The notes: generated from the sequence alone by a model not told the origin. Numbered from the stretch's first letter, positions 43,705-53,833 are shown. The stretch is 64,000 bases of DNA from Aliitabrizicola sp041905595 (GCA_041905595.1 JAYRKT010000017.1:16618-80617), one strand, 5' to 3'. A program made the numbers and translations.

Positions 43705-46617
43705 ATGTGCGCCGACACGACCGATACCGCCGCCGACTACCGCGACACCGTCTTTTTGCCCGAAACCGAGTTTCCGATGCGCGCGGGCCTGCCGCAGCGC
43801 GAGCCGGAATGGCTCGCCCGGTGGGAACGCCTGCGCGTTTATGACCGCCTGCGCGACAAGGCGAAGGCGGGCAACCGCGCCCCCTTCACCCTGCATGACG
43901 GCCCTCCTTACGCCAACGGCCACCTCCATATCGGCCATGCGCTGAACAAGATCCTCAAGGACATGGTGGTGCGCAGCCAGCAGATGATGGGCCGCGACGC
44001 CCGCTATGTGCCGGGCTGGGATTGCCACGGCCTGCCGATCGAATGGAAGATCGAGGAGCAGTACCGCGCCAAGGGCCTGAACAAGGACGACGTCGATATC
44101 GTCGCCTTCCGCCAGGAATGCCGGAAGTTCGCCGAAGGCTGGATCGACATCCAGCGCGAGGAGTTCAAGCGGCTGGGCGTGACCGGCAACTGGGACCATC
44201 CCTACCTGACGATGGACTACCATGCCGAGGCGGTGATCGCCGACGAGTTCATGAAGTTCCTGATGAACGGCTCGCTCTACCAGGGCTCGAAGCCGGTCAT
44301 GTGGTCGCCGGTCGAAAAGACCGCGCTGGCCGAGGCCGAGGTCGAGTATCACGACCATACCAGCCACATGATCTGGGTGCGGTTTGCGCCGGTTGGGGCG
44401 TCTGATGATCTCGGCTCTGCCTCGGTCGTGATCTGGACGACGACCCCCTGGACCATCCCGCAGAACCGGGCTGTCGCCTTCAACCCCGAGATCAGCTACG
44501 GCCTCTACCGGGTCGATGGTTTGGGCGAGAACAGCACGGCGAAGGTCGGCGAGACGGTGGTGCTGGCCGACAAGCTGGCGGCCGAGGTCATGAAGGCCGC
44601 ACGCGTGGATGGCCTCGAGCGGCTGCGTGGCGTCTCGGCCGAGGAACTGGCTGGGCTGACGCTGGCCCATCCGTTCCGGGGCCGGGCCGAAAACCGGGAA
44701 TGGGACTTCAACGTGCCCGTGCTGCCGGGCGACCATGTGACCGACGACGCCGGCACGGGCTTCGTCCACACTGCGCCGAGCCATGGTGACGATGACTACC
44801 AGCTGGGCCTGAAATTCGGCCTGCCGATGACCTACAATGTCGAGCCGGACGGCACCTATCGCACCGACCTGCCGCTGTTCGGCGGGCAGGCGATCATCCT
44901 GCCCGACGGCAAGGAAGGCCCGGCCAATGTCAGTGTCATCAAGGAACTGGCCTATGCCGGGGCCTTGTTCGCCAAGGGCAAGCTCAAGCACAGCTATCCG
45001 CACAGCTGGCGCTCGAAGGCGCCGCTGATCTATCGCAACACGCCGCAGTGGTTCGTCGCCATTGACAAGGATCTGGACGACGGCATGACGACCTATGGCC
45101 GCACGATCCGCGCGCGGGCGCTGACCTCGATCAACCAGCTGGTCGAATGGACCCCGGCCTCGGGCCGGAACCGGCTGAACTCGATGATGGAGGCGCGGCC
45201 GGACTGGGTGCTGTCGCGCCAGCGCGCCTGGGGCGTGCCGCTGACCTGCTTCGTCAAGAAGGGCGCCAAGCCGACCGATCCGGACTTCCTGCTGAAGGAT
45301 GCCCGCGTCAACGCCCGCATCGTCGAGGCCTTCGAAAAGGACGGGGCGGATGTCTGGTACGTGGACGGCTTCAAGGAGCGCATCCTCGAGGGCCTGCACG
45401 ATCCGTCGCTTTTTGAACAGGTGAAGGACGTGCTGGACGTCTGGTTCGATAGCGGTTCGACCCATGCCTTCGTGCTTCGCGACCGGCCGGACGGGTCGGA
45501 GGACGGGATCGCCGACCTTTACCTTGAAGGCACCGACCAGCATCGCGGCTGGTTCCATTCCTCGATGCTGCAGGCCTGCGGCACCAAGGGCCGCGCGCCC
45601 TATCGCGGCGTGCTGACCCACGGCTTCACGCTGGACGAGAAGGGCATGAAGATGTCCAAGTCGCTCGGCAATACCGTGGCGCCGGAGGCGGTCGTCAAGG
45701 AATACGGCGCCGACATCCTGCGGCTCTGGGTGGCGCAGTCGGACTACACGATCGACCTGCGGATCGGTCCGGAAATCCTGAAAGGGGCCGCCGACAGCTA
45801 CCGCCGCCTGCGCAACACGCTCCGCTTCATCCTGGGGAACCTTGCAGGCTTCACCGAGGCCGAGCGCGTGGAGCCAGCGCAAATGCCGGAGCTGGAGCGC
45901 TGGATCCTGCACCGCCTGTCCGAACTCGATGCCGAGGTGCGGGCTGGCTATGCGGCCTATGACTTCCAGGGCGTGTTCCAGAAGCTGTTCCAGTTCTGCA
46001 CGGTCGATCTGTCGGCGGTCTATTTCGACGTGCGGAAGGACTCGCTTTACTGCGACGCGCCGGGCAGCCTGACGCGGCGGTCGGCGCGCACGGTACTGGA
46101 CCTCTTGTTCCACCGCCTCTCGACCTGGCTTGCGCCGATCCTCGTCTTCACGATGGAGGATGTGTGGCTCTCGCGCTTCCCGGGTGAGGACAGCTCGGTC
46201 CATCTGCAGGACATCCCGGAAACGCCCGCGAACTGCCGGAACCCGGCCTTGGCCGAGAAATGGGCCGCGATCCGTCAGGTCCGCCGTGCGGTGACGGCGG
46301 CGCTCGAGGTGCAGCGGACGGCAAAGGTGATCGGGGCGAGCCTTGAGGCGGCGCCGGTCGTGCATGTCGAGGACAAAGGGACTCTTTCGGTTCTGAAAAG
46401 CGTGCCCTTCGCGGACCTCTGCATCACCTCGGGCATCGTGGTGACCGCAGATCCGGCCCCGCAAGAGGCGTTCCGGCTGCCGGACGTCCCGGGCGTGGGC
46501 GTGGTCTTTGAACTGGCGCCGGGCGAGAAGTGCCAGCGCTGCTGGAAGATCCTGCCGGATGTGAACACCCACAAGCACCCGCATACCTGCAAGCGGTGCA
46601 ACGACGCGTTGGGATGA
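43705..46617 (+). CDS. ileS: Isoleucyl-tRNA synthetase
   Basis: 970 residues, full length. Class I enzyme: HIGH in NGHLHIGHALNK, KMSKS in GMKMSKSLGN, WDCHGLPIEWKIE, and the editing domain with TTPWTIPQNRAVAF and GTGFVHTAPSHGDDD. The C-terminal zinc site CQRCW and CKRC is intact. Charges tRNA-Ile in the cytoplasm. The leader upstream carries an Ile-containing mini-ORF and competing hairpins. ogt overlaps its stop. Confidence 0.97.
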   Translation: MCADTTDTAADYRDTVFLPETEFPMRAGLPQREPEWLARWERLRVYDRLRDKAKAGNRAPFTLHDGPPYANGHLHIGHALNKILKDMVVRSQQMMGRDARYVPGWDCHGLPIEWKIEEQYRAKGLNKDDVDIVAFRQECRKFAEGWIDIQREEFKRLGVTGNWDHPYLTMDYHAEAVIADEFMKFLMNGSLYQGSKPVMWSPVEKTALAEAEVEYHDHTSHMIWVRFAPVGASDDLGSASVVIWTTTPWTIPQNRAVAFNPEISYGLYRVDGLGENSTAKVGETVVLADKLAAEVMKAARVDGLERLRGVSAEELAGLTLAHPFRGRAENREWDFNVPVLPGDHVTDDAGTGFVHTAPSHGDDDYQLGLKFGLPMTYNVEPDGTYRTDLPLFGGQAIILPDGKEGPANVSVIKELAYAGALFAKGKLKHSYPHSWRSKAPLIYRNTPQWFVAIDKDLDDGMTTYGRTIRARALTSINQLVEWTPASGRNRLNSMMEARPDWVLSRQRAWGVPLTCFVKKGAKPTDPDFLLKDARVNARIVEAFEKDGADVWYVDGFKERILEGLHDPSLFEQVKDVLDVWFDSGSTHAFVLRDRPDGSEDGIADLYLEGTDQHRGWFHSSMLQACGTKGRAPYRGVLTHGFTLDEKGMKMSKSLGNTVAPEAVVKEYGADILRLWVAQSDYTIDLRIGPEILKGAADSYRRLRNTLRFILGNLAGFTEAERVEPAQMPELERWILHRLSELDAEVRAGYAAYDFQGVFQKLFQFCTVDLSAVYFDVRKDSLYCDAPGSLTRRSARTVLDLLFHRLSTWLAPILVFTMEDVWLSRFPGEDSSVHLQDIPETPANCRNPALAEKWAAIRQVRRAVTAALEVQRTAKVIGASLEAAPVVHVEDKGTLSVLKSVPFADLCITSGIVVTADPAPQEAFRLPDVPGVGVVFELAPGEKCQRCWKILPDVNTHKHPHTCKRCNDALG

Positions 46618-47066
46618 TGCGACGGGCGGTCTATCACGGGCCGCTCGGGCCGATGACGCTGACCGAAGAAGACGGGCGGATCGCCTCGCTCGGCTGGATC
46701 GACCAGCCGGGCGAGGGATCACCGCTGCTTCAGGAAGCGGTGAGTCAGCTTGCCGCCTACTTCGACCGCCGGCTGACGGCGTTCAACCTGCCGCTGGCCT
46801 TCGGCGAGGGGCTCAATGCCGATATCCGTCAGGCGATGGTGGCGATCCCCTATGGCCACACTCGCACCTATGGCGAGATCGCCAGAGATCTGGGTGTGCC
46901 GGCGCAGGTGGTGGGGCAGGGGTGCGGGGCAAACACGATCCCCGTCATCATTCCGTGCCACCGAGTCCTGGGGGCGACGTCCCTTGGCGGGTTCTCCGCC
47001 AAGGGTGGAGTCGAGACCAAGGTCGCGCTCCTCAAGCTCGAGGGCGCGGCCTCGCTCCTTATCTGA
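46614..47066 (+). CDS. ogt: Methylated-DNA-protein-cysteine methyltransferase
   Basis: 150 residues from ATG 46614 (or 46617), overlapping the ileS stop. The acceptor C115 lies in VIIPCHRV; the DNA-binding helix IPYGHTRTYGEIARDLGVPAQVVG precedes it. It removes O6-alkyl groups from guanine once per molecule. No Ada regulatory domain, so the Ogt type. Its translation after ileS looks like an operon of convenience. Convergent overlap of 8 bp with the DUF475 gene. Confidence 0.93.
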   Translation: MMRRAVYHGPLGPMTLTEEDGRIASLGWIDQPGEGSPLLQEAVSQLAAYFDRRLTAFNLPLAFGEGLNADIRQAMVAIPYGHTRTYGEIARDLGVPAQVVGQGCGANTIPVIIPCHRVLGATSLGGFSAKGGVETKVALLKLEGAASLLI

Positions 47067-48132
47067 CGGCTTCGGCTTCGGCCGCGACCTTACGCCGGTT
47101 CCAGCGGATCGAGGACCAGAGCGAGATGCCGATCAGCCCTGCGCCGCCAAGGCCGGTGACGACCTCGGGGATGTGGAACAGCGACTGCGCATACATGATG
47201 ACCGAGAGGATCAGGATCGCGTAGAACGCGCCGTGCTCCAGGTAGCGGTACTGGGTCAGCGTCCCCTTCTCGACCAGCATGATCGTCATCGAGCGGACAT
47301 ACATCGCGCCGATGCCAAGACCGATGGCGATGATGAACAGGTTGTGCGTCAGCGCGAAGGCCCCGATCACCCCGTCGAACGAGAAGGAAGCATCGAGCAC
47401 CTCGAGATATAGGAACGCCCCGAGCCCGCCCTTGGCCGCCGTCGACATCGTTTCCTGCGACGCATCAAGAAGGCCGCCCAGAACCTCGACCAGAAGGTAG
47501 GTCAGGAGACCCCAGATGGCAGAGGTCAGGAAGATGTCCGCCTCGTGCTCGCCCGGCTGGAAATGCGAAAAGACCAGAATCAGGCCCAGCACGATCGCGA
47601 TCTCGATGCCGCGGATCGTGGCGTAGCGGGCCATGCGACGCTCCAGCCAGCTCACCCAGTGAATGTCCTTCTCGTGGTCGAAGAAATAGGTCAGCGCGAC
47701 CATCATCAGAAAGGTGCCGCCAAAGGCCGCGATCGGCAGATGAGCGTCATGCATGATCTCGGAATAGCGTTCAGGCTGGAGTGCGGCGAGCTTCAGCGCC
47801 TCGACTGGCCCGATATTGGCGGCGATCACCACGATCAGCAGCGGAAAGACGATCCGCATGCCGAAGACGGCAATGATGATGCCCCAGGTCAGGAAGCGGT
47901 GCTGCCATTCGGGGGTCATTTCCTTCAGCTTGTTGGCGTTGACGATCGCGTTGTCGAAGGAAAGCGAGATCTCGAGGACGGCCAGAACGAGGCAGATGAA
48001 GAAGATTGTCAGCGTGCCGCCGATTGTGCCGGTCATCTGCCAGCCGAGCATGACCCCGAGGACGAGACCAAGCGCGGTGACGATGAAGGCCCAACGGAAA
48101 TAGCCGAGTGTTGATTGCGATCCGGTCTGCAT
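47059..48132 (-). CDS. DUF475 (TerC-like) membrane protein
   Basis: 357 residues from ATG 48132 with AGGAGGGG ahead. About nine hydrophobic helices; the family motif ISLSFDNAIVNANKLKEM contains the acidic residue for metal in TerC-related proteins, and a second LDASFSFDGVIGAFAL mirrors it. Likely inner-membrane metal-ion transporter or metal-loading helper by family knowledge. I looked for a manganese riboswitch (yybP-ykoY type) upstream and saw none. Confidence 0.88.
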   Translation of the reverse strand: MQTGSQSTLGYFRWAFIVTALGLVLGVMLGWQMTGTIGGTLTIFFICLVLAVLEISLSFDNAIVNANKLKEMTPEWQHRFLTWGIIIAVFGMRIVFPLLIVVIAANIGPVEALKLAALQPERYSEIMHDAHLPIAAFGGTFLMMVALTYFFDHEKDIHWVSWLERRMARYATIRGIEIAIVLGLILVFSHFQPGEHEADIFLTSAIWGLLTYLLVEVLGGLLDASQETMSTAAKGGLGAFLYLEVLDASFSFDGVIGAFALTHNLFIIAIGLGIGAMYVRSMTIMLVEKGTLTQYRYLEHGAFYAILILSVIMYAQSLFHIPEVVTGLGGAGLIGISLWSSIRWNRRKVAAEAEAVR

Positions 48133-48351
48133 CACGCGCCCCTCCTGACGGTGCAGATCTCTTTCGCCTTCGGGTGGCCGGACTGGCCAGGAATGAAGGT
48201 CATGATCCTGCTTTGTGACGGCTGGCTGCGGTCAGGGTGCCGACATCACGAACGCGCCGCAAGACGTCCGCCAGAGGGGCCCGGTCACCTGTTGATCACG
48301 CCCTTGTGAGGACGTCGTCCGTAGTTAGTGCGCGCAGCGGCGCGAAACAAG

Positions 48352-49062
48352 TCACCGAATGCGCCTTGCGAGAGGATGCGGCGGGACGATCTGCTGCACG
48401 ATGCCGGCAGTCGCCAGGTAGACCGAACTGATGATAAGGCCCCAGAGCGCCCAGCTTTTCGGGTCGAAATCCACCCAGGCGGCCCAACCGGCGAAAAACA
48501 CCCAACCCACGGTCATCGGCAGCGACAGCGCGCGCCAGCGGTCCGTGCGCACCGGGTGGATGAACTTGAGGTTGGTGAACATCGCGACGGCCAAGGCGAT
48601 AACGATGAACAGGATCACCATCTCGGGCGGCTTGATCGCGAACATGACCAGGACGACCATGTTCCAGCAGGCCGGGAATCCGGCAAAGGAGTTGTCCTTG
48701 GTCTTCATCCGCGTGTCGGCGAAGTAGACGACGCTGCCATAGACGATCGCGATGATGACCAGCCAGCCGGGCCAGCCGGTCAGCAGCCCCGATTTGAACA
48801 GCGCAAAGGCCGGGATGAAGACATAGGTCAGGTAGTCGACGATCAGGTCCATCAGGACCCCGTCATAGGTCGGCCAGTTCGTCTTCACGTGATAGCGGCG
48901 AGCCAGCGGGCCATCGACGCCATCGACGATCAGCGCCACCACCAGCCAAAGGAACATCAGGCTCCACTTCTCCTCGACCGCCGCCAGCATGGCCAGCATC
49001 GATAGGACCGATCCCGTGGCGGTCAGCAAGTGAACGAGAAGGGCTTTGAGGCGTGGTGTCAT
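48352..49062 (-). CDS. pcs: Phosphatidylcholine synthase
   Basis: 236 residues from ATG 49062. CDP-alcohol phosphatidyltransferase signature in the Pcs form: DGPLARR (D50, R55) then DGVLMDLIVDYLTY (D72, D76). About eight hydrophobic segments. It condenses choline with CDP-diacylglycerol at the inner membrane, giving phosphatidylcholine, a lipid common in Rhodobacteraceae. The 219 bp upstream of DUF475 and downstream of pcs contain no further gene. Confidence 0.93.
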   Translation of the reverse strand: MTPRLKALLVHLLTATGSVLSMLAMLAAVEEKWSLMFLWLVVALIVDGVDGPLARRYHVKTNWPTYDGVLMDLIVDYLTYVFIPAFALFKSGLLTGWPGWLVIIAIVYGSVVYFADTRMKTKDNSFAGFPACWNMVVLVMFAIKPPEMVILFIVIALAVAMFTNLKFIHPVRTDRWRALSLPMTVGWVFFAGWAAWVDFDPKSWALWGLIISSVYLATAGIVQQIVPPHPLARRIR

Positions 49063-49101
49063 CACAGTCTTATTACCGGATCGGAAGCCTCTGGCAAACG
49101 G

Positions 49102-50037
49102 TCAGGCGCGGGGATGAGCCTTTTCGTAGACTTCCATCAAACGTGCCGCGTCGACGGCCGTATAGGCCTGGGTCGTCGACAGCGAGGCGTGACCAAGCAA
49201 TTCCTGGATCGCCCGCAGATCTCCTCCCGCTGAAAGAAGATGCGTGGCAAAGGAGTGGCGCATGGCATGGGGCGTGGCGGTGGCGGGCAGGCCAAGGCGG
49301 GCGCGGGCTTGTTCCATCGCCTTTGCGATGAGGCGTGGGTTCAGTGGTCCGCCGCGCGCGCCGACGAACAGCGGGCCGTCGCGGCTGATTTCGAACGGGA
49401 CAAGCGAGGCGTAGCGATCCACCGCCGCACGCGCTGCGGGAATGACCGGGACGAGCCGGGTCTTGTCGCCCTTGCCGGTGATGCGCAGCACCTCGGGCAG
49501 GGGATGGGCGGCGCCGGTCAGGCCGAGTGCCTCGGAGATTCGCAGGCCGCAGCCGTAAAGCAGCGTCACCACCGCGGCGTCGCGGGCCGCGATCCAGTCC
49601 TCGCGCGCCTGGGCGTCGACGGTGTCGATCATCTCGCGCGCGGCCTCCTCGCTCAGGGGGCGGGGGAGCTTGCGCTTGTATTTCGGGCCGCGTGCTGACA
49701 GGACGACGGTTGCGTCCACCCCTTCGCGTTCCGCCAGCCAGCCGGTGAAGCCCTTGACTGCCGAAAGGGCGCGGGCCAGCGAGCGGGGGCCAAGGCCGCG
49801 CCCGCGCTCGTATGCCATCCAGGCGCGCAGGTCGGTCTGGCTGACCTCGATCGTTGATAGCAGGCCTTCGGCGCCGCCGCGATGTCGGCCAAGGAAATCG
49901 AGCCAGCGGGTCACGTCGGTTGCATAGGCGTTGACCGTGTTCGCCGCAGCGCCGTCCAACGCCTTCAGATGCGAAAGCCATTGCGCCAGCGCGTCCCGCT
50001 GCGCGGGCGAGATCGCGGTCAGCCCGCCCTCGTTCAC
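49102..50037 (-). CDS. xerC: Site-specific tyrosine recombinase XerC
   Basis: 311 residues from GTG 50037. All catalytic residues are present: R166 (GLRISEAL), K189 (TGKGDKTR), H257 and R260 (HAMRHSF), H283 (LGHASLS) and Y292 (TTQAYT). The N-terminal SAM-like DNA-binding half is intact. It resolves chromosome dimers at dif with XerD. It overlaps the DUF484 gene by 4 bp (GTGA), a pairing conserved in many Proteobacteria. Confidence 0.94.
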   Translation of the reverse strand: MNEGGLTAISPAQRDALAQWLSHLKALDGAAANTVNAYATDVTRWLDFLGRHRGGAEGLLSTIEVSQTDLRAWMAYERGRGLGPRSLARALSAVKGFTGWLAEREGVDATVVLSARGPKYKRKLPRPLSEEAAREMIDTVDAQAREDWIAARDAAVVTLLYGCGLRISEALGLTGAAHPLPEVLRITGKGDKTRLVPVIPAARAAVDRYASLVPFEISRDGPLFVGARGGPLNPRLIAKAMEQARARLGLPATATPHAMRHSFATHLLSAGGDLRAIQELLGHASLSTTQAYTAVDAARLMEVYEKAHPRA

Positions 50038-50726
50038 GACAGCCAGCGGCGCATCGTCCGCTCGAACACCCCGGCGAAGAAGGCCAGAAGGTCGGTGCCC
50101 TGCGCCGGCTTGAAATGATGCGGGTCCTCGGAGCCGAGAACCAGCATCCCCGGCAGCCGACCCTTGCCGAAATCGAGACGCAGAAGCGCCTCGGACCGGA
50201 TCCAGCCCGCCTTTTCGCCGTAGATCACCGTCGAATCCGGCATCGTCTGGCGCAGCGTGACGGTCCGGAGCGGAACATTCCGCCCTCCGGCGAGATAGTC
50301 GGCGATGAAACCCGGCTCAGCCACGCAAAGCACGTCGCCCAGCCGGCGCAGCGCCGGGTCGTCGGCATTCTGCACCGATTCCAGCACCAGCCGTACGCAA
50401 TCGACCTTGAGCGTCTGCGCGACCTCGCCCCCGATCCCCTTGAGGAAATCCTCGAAGGACAGGGGATCGAGCATCTGCAGGATGGCGCGGTGCACCTGGT
50501 TGGTGCCCGCGAGGTTCTCGTAGGCTGCGGCGATGACCGAGCGGTGGGTGTCCTCCAGCCGGTCAAGTCGCTGGCCCAGCCGCTCCATGGCGATGCCGCG
50601 CAGGTCGACAATATTCGACCCCATCGCGCGTTCGTTGGCGGCGATCAACGCCGCCATCACATCGCGATCCTCGAGGATCTTTTCGGGTTCCGCCAGGATA
50701 ACGTCCCGCAGGTCCTGATCAATCAT
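50034..50726 (-). CDS. DUF484 family protein
   Basis: 230 residues. N-terminal helices (DVILAEPEKILEDRDVMAALIAANE) and a GAF-like C-terminal half (GKGRLPGMLVLGSEDPHHFKPAQGTDLLAFFAGVFERTMRRWL). DUF484 genes travel with xerC in Proteobacteria; the role is unknown. Here the xerC start overlaps the DUF484 stop, so they are co-translated. Upstream lies fsa on the same strand. Confidence 0.92.
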   Translation of the reverse strand: MIDQDLRDVILAEPEKILEDRDVMAALIAANERAMGSNIVDLRGIAMERLGQRLDRLEDTHRSVIAAAYENLAGTNQVHRAILQMLDPLSFEDFLKGIGGEVAQTLKVDCVRLVLESVQNADDPALRRLGDVLCVAEPGFIADYLAGGRNVPLRTVTLRQTMPDSTVIYGEKAGWIRSEALLRLDFGKGRLPGMLVLGSEDPHHFKPAQGTDLLAFFAGVFERTMRRWLS

Positions 50727-50794
50727 GCCGTCACTGCCCCGGTGCCGGATAAGCCATCACGGGATCGTTATACACAGGAACAGGTTAACGGGAA

Positions 50795-51448
50795 TCAGAG
50801 AATTTTCTGACCCGTCTTCGCCCAGTCCTTCATGAACAGGTCCATGCCCTTGTCTGTCAGCACATGGCTCGCCAGCGACTTGATGACGGCGGGCGGCGCG
50901 GTGATGACATCAGCGCCAATCTTGGCGCAGTCGGACACATGGTTCACGGTGCGGATCGAAGCCGCGAGGATCTGCGTATCGAAATCGTAATTGTCGTAGA
51001 TCGTGCGGATGTCCGCGATCAGGTCGAGCCCGTCGAAGTTGATGTCGTCGAGCCGCCCGACAAAGGGGCTGATGAAGGTCGCGCCCGCCTTGGCGGCCAG
51101 AAGCGCCTGGTTGGCACTGAAGCAGAGCGTGACGTTGACCATGAATCCTTCGCCCGACAGCACCTTGCAGGCCTTGAGGCCGTCCCAGGTCAAAGGCACC
51201 TTCACGGCGATGTTCGGGGCGATCGCGGCCAGCTTGCGGCCCTCGGCGATCATCTCGTCGGCCTGCAGCGCCACCACCTCGGCCGAGACCGGGCCAGAGA
51301 CGAGGTCGCAGATTTCCTTGGTCACTTCGAGGATGTTGCGGCCCGATTTCAGGATCAGCGAAGGGTTCGTCGTGACCCCATCCACCATGCCGAGGTCGTT
51401 CAGTTCGGCAATCGCCGCCACATCGGCGGTATCGACAAAGAATTTCAT
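50795..51448 (-). CDS. fsa: Transaldolase-like fructose-6-phosphate aldolase
   Basis: 217 residues from ATG 51448, the short TalC/FSA form. Schiff-base lysine K83 in IAVKVPLTWDG; start MKFFVDTADVAAI and VTTNPSLI are typical. It transfers or forms C3 units in sugar phosphate metabolism; short-form proteins may be transaldolase or F6P aldolase and the two cannot be told apart by eye. Divergent from priA across 95 bp. The DUF484 gene follows 68 bp after. Confidence 0.9.
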   Translation of the reverse strand: MKFFVDTADVAAIAELNDLGMVDGVTTNPSLILKSGRNILEVTKEICDLVSGPVSAEVVALQADEMIAEGRKLAAIAPNIAVKVPLTWDGLKACKVLSGEGFMVNVTLCFSANQALLAAKAGATFISPFVGRLDDINFDGLDLIADIRTIYDNYDFDTQILAASIRTVNHVSDCAKIGADVITAPPAVIKSLASHVLTDKGMDLFMKDWAKTGQKIL

Positions 51449-51543
51449 GGGAGTGGTCCTTCCCTCTGTCCGGGGTTGCGGGGGGTGCGGCCCCGTATTA
51501 GCGCAAGTGCGGTGCAGGTGAAAGATAGGTGTGAGCGCTAACG

Positions 51544-53745
51544 GTGCCAGAGGAAGTCTTCGCATCAGGATCGCGGGTCGGCGTGGTCACGACCGAGCCG
51601 GTCGGCGGGTTCGCCGGGCTGCTCGATTACCGTGCGCCCGAGGGCGGTTGCGGCACTGGCGATTTCGTCGAAGTGCCGCTTGGCCCGCGCCGGGTGCTGG
51701 GCGTGGTCTGGGGGCAGGGCGAGGGTCGCTTCGACGAGGCGCGGCTGCGGCCGGTGAACCGGGTCCTCAACACCACGCCCATGCGCGAGGAACTGCGCCT
51801 GTTCCTGTCCCGGGCGGCCGATTATACGCTGACGCCCCTTCCGCAGATGCTGCGCCTTGCCACCCGCGCACCGGGCCTTGGCGAGGCGCCGGCGACGCGG
51901 CGCATTTTCCGCCTGGCCGATGCTGAACCGGCGCGGCTGACCGATGCGCGGCTGCGGGTGATCGAGGTGCTGCGCGACTTCGGCGGAGCGGCGGTGACGC
52001 TTGGCGAACTCACGCAGGCCGCTGCGGTGGGTGGCGGGGTCGTCAAGGGCCTGGTCGCCGCTGGAGTGCTGATCGAGGAGGAGGCGCCGCGCGATCTGCC
52101 TTATGCGCGGCTTGATCCTGATCTGGCGGGGGTCGCGCTGGCGGGCGACCAGATCGCCGCCGCCGATGCACTGGTGGCCGCCGTGGCGGCGGACGGTTAC
52201 TCGACGACGCTGCTGAAGGGCGTGACCGGCTCCGGCAAGACCGAGGTCTACCTGGAAGCCGTGGCGGAATGTCTGCGCCTTGGGCGTCAGGCGCTGGTTC
52301 TACTGCCGGAAATCGCGCTGACGGCGGATTTCCTGGCCCGGGTCGAGGCTCGGTTCGGGGCGCGACCGGCGGAGTGGCATTCGGGCGTGACGGTGACGGA
52401 GCGACGCCGGTTGTGGAAAATGGTGGCCGAGGGCGGAGCACAACTGGTCGTCGGGGCCCGCTCGGCGCTCTTCCTGCCGTTTCGCGAGCTTGGACTGATC
52501 GTCGTCGATGAGGAACACGACACCTCCTACAAGCAGGAGGAGGGCGTTCTGTACAACGCTCGCGACATGGCGGTGCTCCGGGCCTCGATCCTTGGCAGCC
52601 CGGTGTTGCTGGCCTCGGCGACGCCCAGCCTCGAGACCTGGGCGAATGTTGAAGCGGGGAAATATGCGCGGCTGGACCTGACCGCGCGCTTCGGCACTGC
52701 GGAATTGCCCGAGATGCGGGCGATCGACATGCGGGCCGAAAAGCTGCCGGGGGATCGCTGGATCTCGGAGACCTTGGCCCGCGCGGTCGAGACACGGATC
52801 GGGCAGGGGGAACAGGCGTTGTTGTTCCTCAACAGGCGCGGCTATGCGCCCGTCACCATCTGCCGGGCCTGCGGGCATCAGGTGGGCTGCGACCATTGCG
52901 ACGCGCGCATGGTCGAGCACCGCTTCCTCAAGCGGCTGGTCTGCCATCAATGCGGCGCGACAAAGCCGATCCCAGTGGTCTGTCCGGCCTGCGGGGTCGA
53001 GGGGCGGATGTCGGCCGTGGGGCCGGGGGTCGAGCGGCTTGCGGAAGAGGTTGCGGCGCGCTTCCCGCAGGCGCGGGTGGCGGTGCTGTCGTCCGACCTG
53101 TTCGGCTCGGCCCGGGCCCTGAAGGAGCAGATCGTTACCATTGCCGAAGGCGGGGCCGATATCATCATCGGCACGCAGATCGTCGCCAAGGGCCACAACT
53201 TTCCGCTGCTGACGCTGGTGGGCGTGATCGACGCCGATCTGGGCCTGCAGGGGTCCGACCTGCGCGCGGCCGAGCGGACATTCCAGCTGATGCGGCAGGT
53301 CGCGGGCCGGGCGGGCCGGGCCGAGCGCAAGGGGCTGGCGCTGCTCCAGACCTATCAACCCGAGCATCCGGTGATCCGCGCCATCCTTGGCGGTGATGAA
53401 GAGGCGTTCTGGCGGGCGGAGGCAGCCGAGCGGCGCGCGGCGGGCGTACCGCCTTATGGGCGGATGGCAGGGATAATCCTGTCTTCGCCCGATGTCGCGC
53501 AGGTCTTCGATCTCGGCGGCGAACTGGCGCGACGCGACGGGCCTCTGCGCCGGATCGGGGCGCAGGTCTTCGGCCCTGCGCCCGCGCCCATTGCGCGGGT
53601 GCGGGGGCGCCACCGGGTCCGGCTGCTGGTCAAGGCCGCCAAAGGGGCCCCGCTGCAACCTGCGTTGGCGGAATGGGTGGCGCAGGTAAAGCTGCCGGCG
53701 AACCTTCGCCTCTCGATCGATATTGATCCCCAGAGCTTTCTCTGA
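51544..53745 (+). CDS. priA: Primosomal protein N' (PriA)
   Basis: 733 residues from GTG 51544. Restart helicase for collapsed replication forks: Walker A GVTGSGKTE, motif II DEEH, and the eight-cysteine zinc region CRACGHQVGCDHC ... CHQCGATKPIPVVCPACG. Motif V/VI GTQIVAKGHNFPLL and RQVAGRAGRAERKG are intact. The fsa gene is divergent, a common arrangement in this family. Followed by a promoter and the NTF2-like gene. Confidence 0.95.
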   Translation: MPEEVFASGSRVGVVTTEPVGGFAGLLDYRAPEGGCGTGDFVEVPLGPRRVLGVVWGQGEGRFDEARLRPVNRVLNTTPMREELRLFLSRAADYTLTPLPQMLRLATRAPGLGEAPATRRIFRLADAEPARLTDARLRVIEVLRDFGGAAVTLGELTQAAAVGGGVVKGLVAAGVLIEEEAPRDLPYARLDPDLAGVALAGDQIAAADALVAAVAADGYSTTLLKGVTGSGKTEVYLEAVAECLRLGRQALVLLPEIALTADFLARVEARFGARPAEWHSGVTVTERRRLWKMVAEGGAQLVVGARSALFLPFRELGLIVVDEEHDTSYKQEEGVLYNARDMAVLRASILGSPVLLASATPSLETWANVEAGKYARLDLTARFGTAELPEMRAIDMRAEKLPGDRWISETLARAVETRIGQGEQALLFLNRRGYAPVTICRACGHQVGCDHCDARMVEHRFLKRLVCHQCGATKPIPVVCPACGVEGRMSAVGPGVERLAEEVAARFPQARVAVLSSDLFGSARALKEQIVTIAEGGADIIIGTQIVAKGHNFPLLTLVGVIDADLGLQGSDLRAAERTFQLMRQVAGRAGRAERKGLALLQTYQPEHPVIRAILGGDEEAFWRAEAAERRAAGVPPYGRMAGIILSSPDVAQVFDLGGELARRDGPLRRIGAQVFGPAPAPIARVRGRHRVRLLVKAAKGAPLQPALAEWVAQVKLPANLRLSIDIDPQSFL

Positions 53746-53772
53746 ACGCCGCGCGATGCGGAGCCGCCGCGA

Positions 53773-53801
53773 TTGACGTAGCGCGACCTCCATCGGATAG
53801 T
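53773..53801 (+). promoter_or_regulatory. Candidate promoter for the NTF2-like gene
   Basis: TTGACG (53773-53778), 17 bp, GATAGT (53796-53801), about 30 bp before ATG 53834. Confidence 0.4.
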
Positions 53802-53833
53802 CGGGCCGACAGCATCTGACGGTCTGCACCCGA

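Noticed and set aside
43684..46722. A 1012-codon open frame antisense to ileS
   Set aside because: Long antisense frames arise from strong G/C bias at third positions. The product is low-complexity (many H, R, G, V), lacks any domain and lies opposite a clear ileS.
48133..48351. Manganese (yybP-ykoY) riboswitch ahead of the TerC-like gene
   Set aside because: TerC-family genes often carry one, but I could not find the conserved core sequences; only a good ribosome site is visible.
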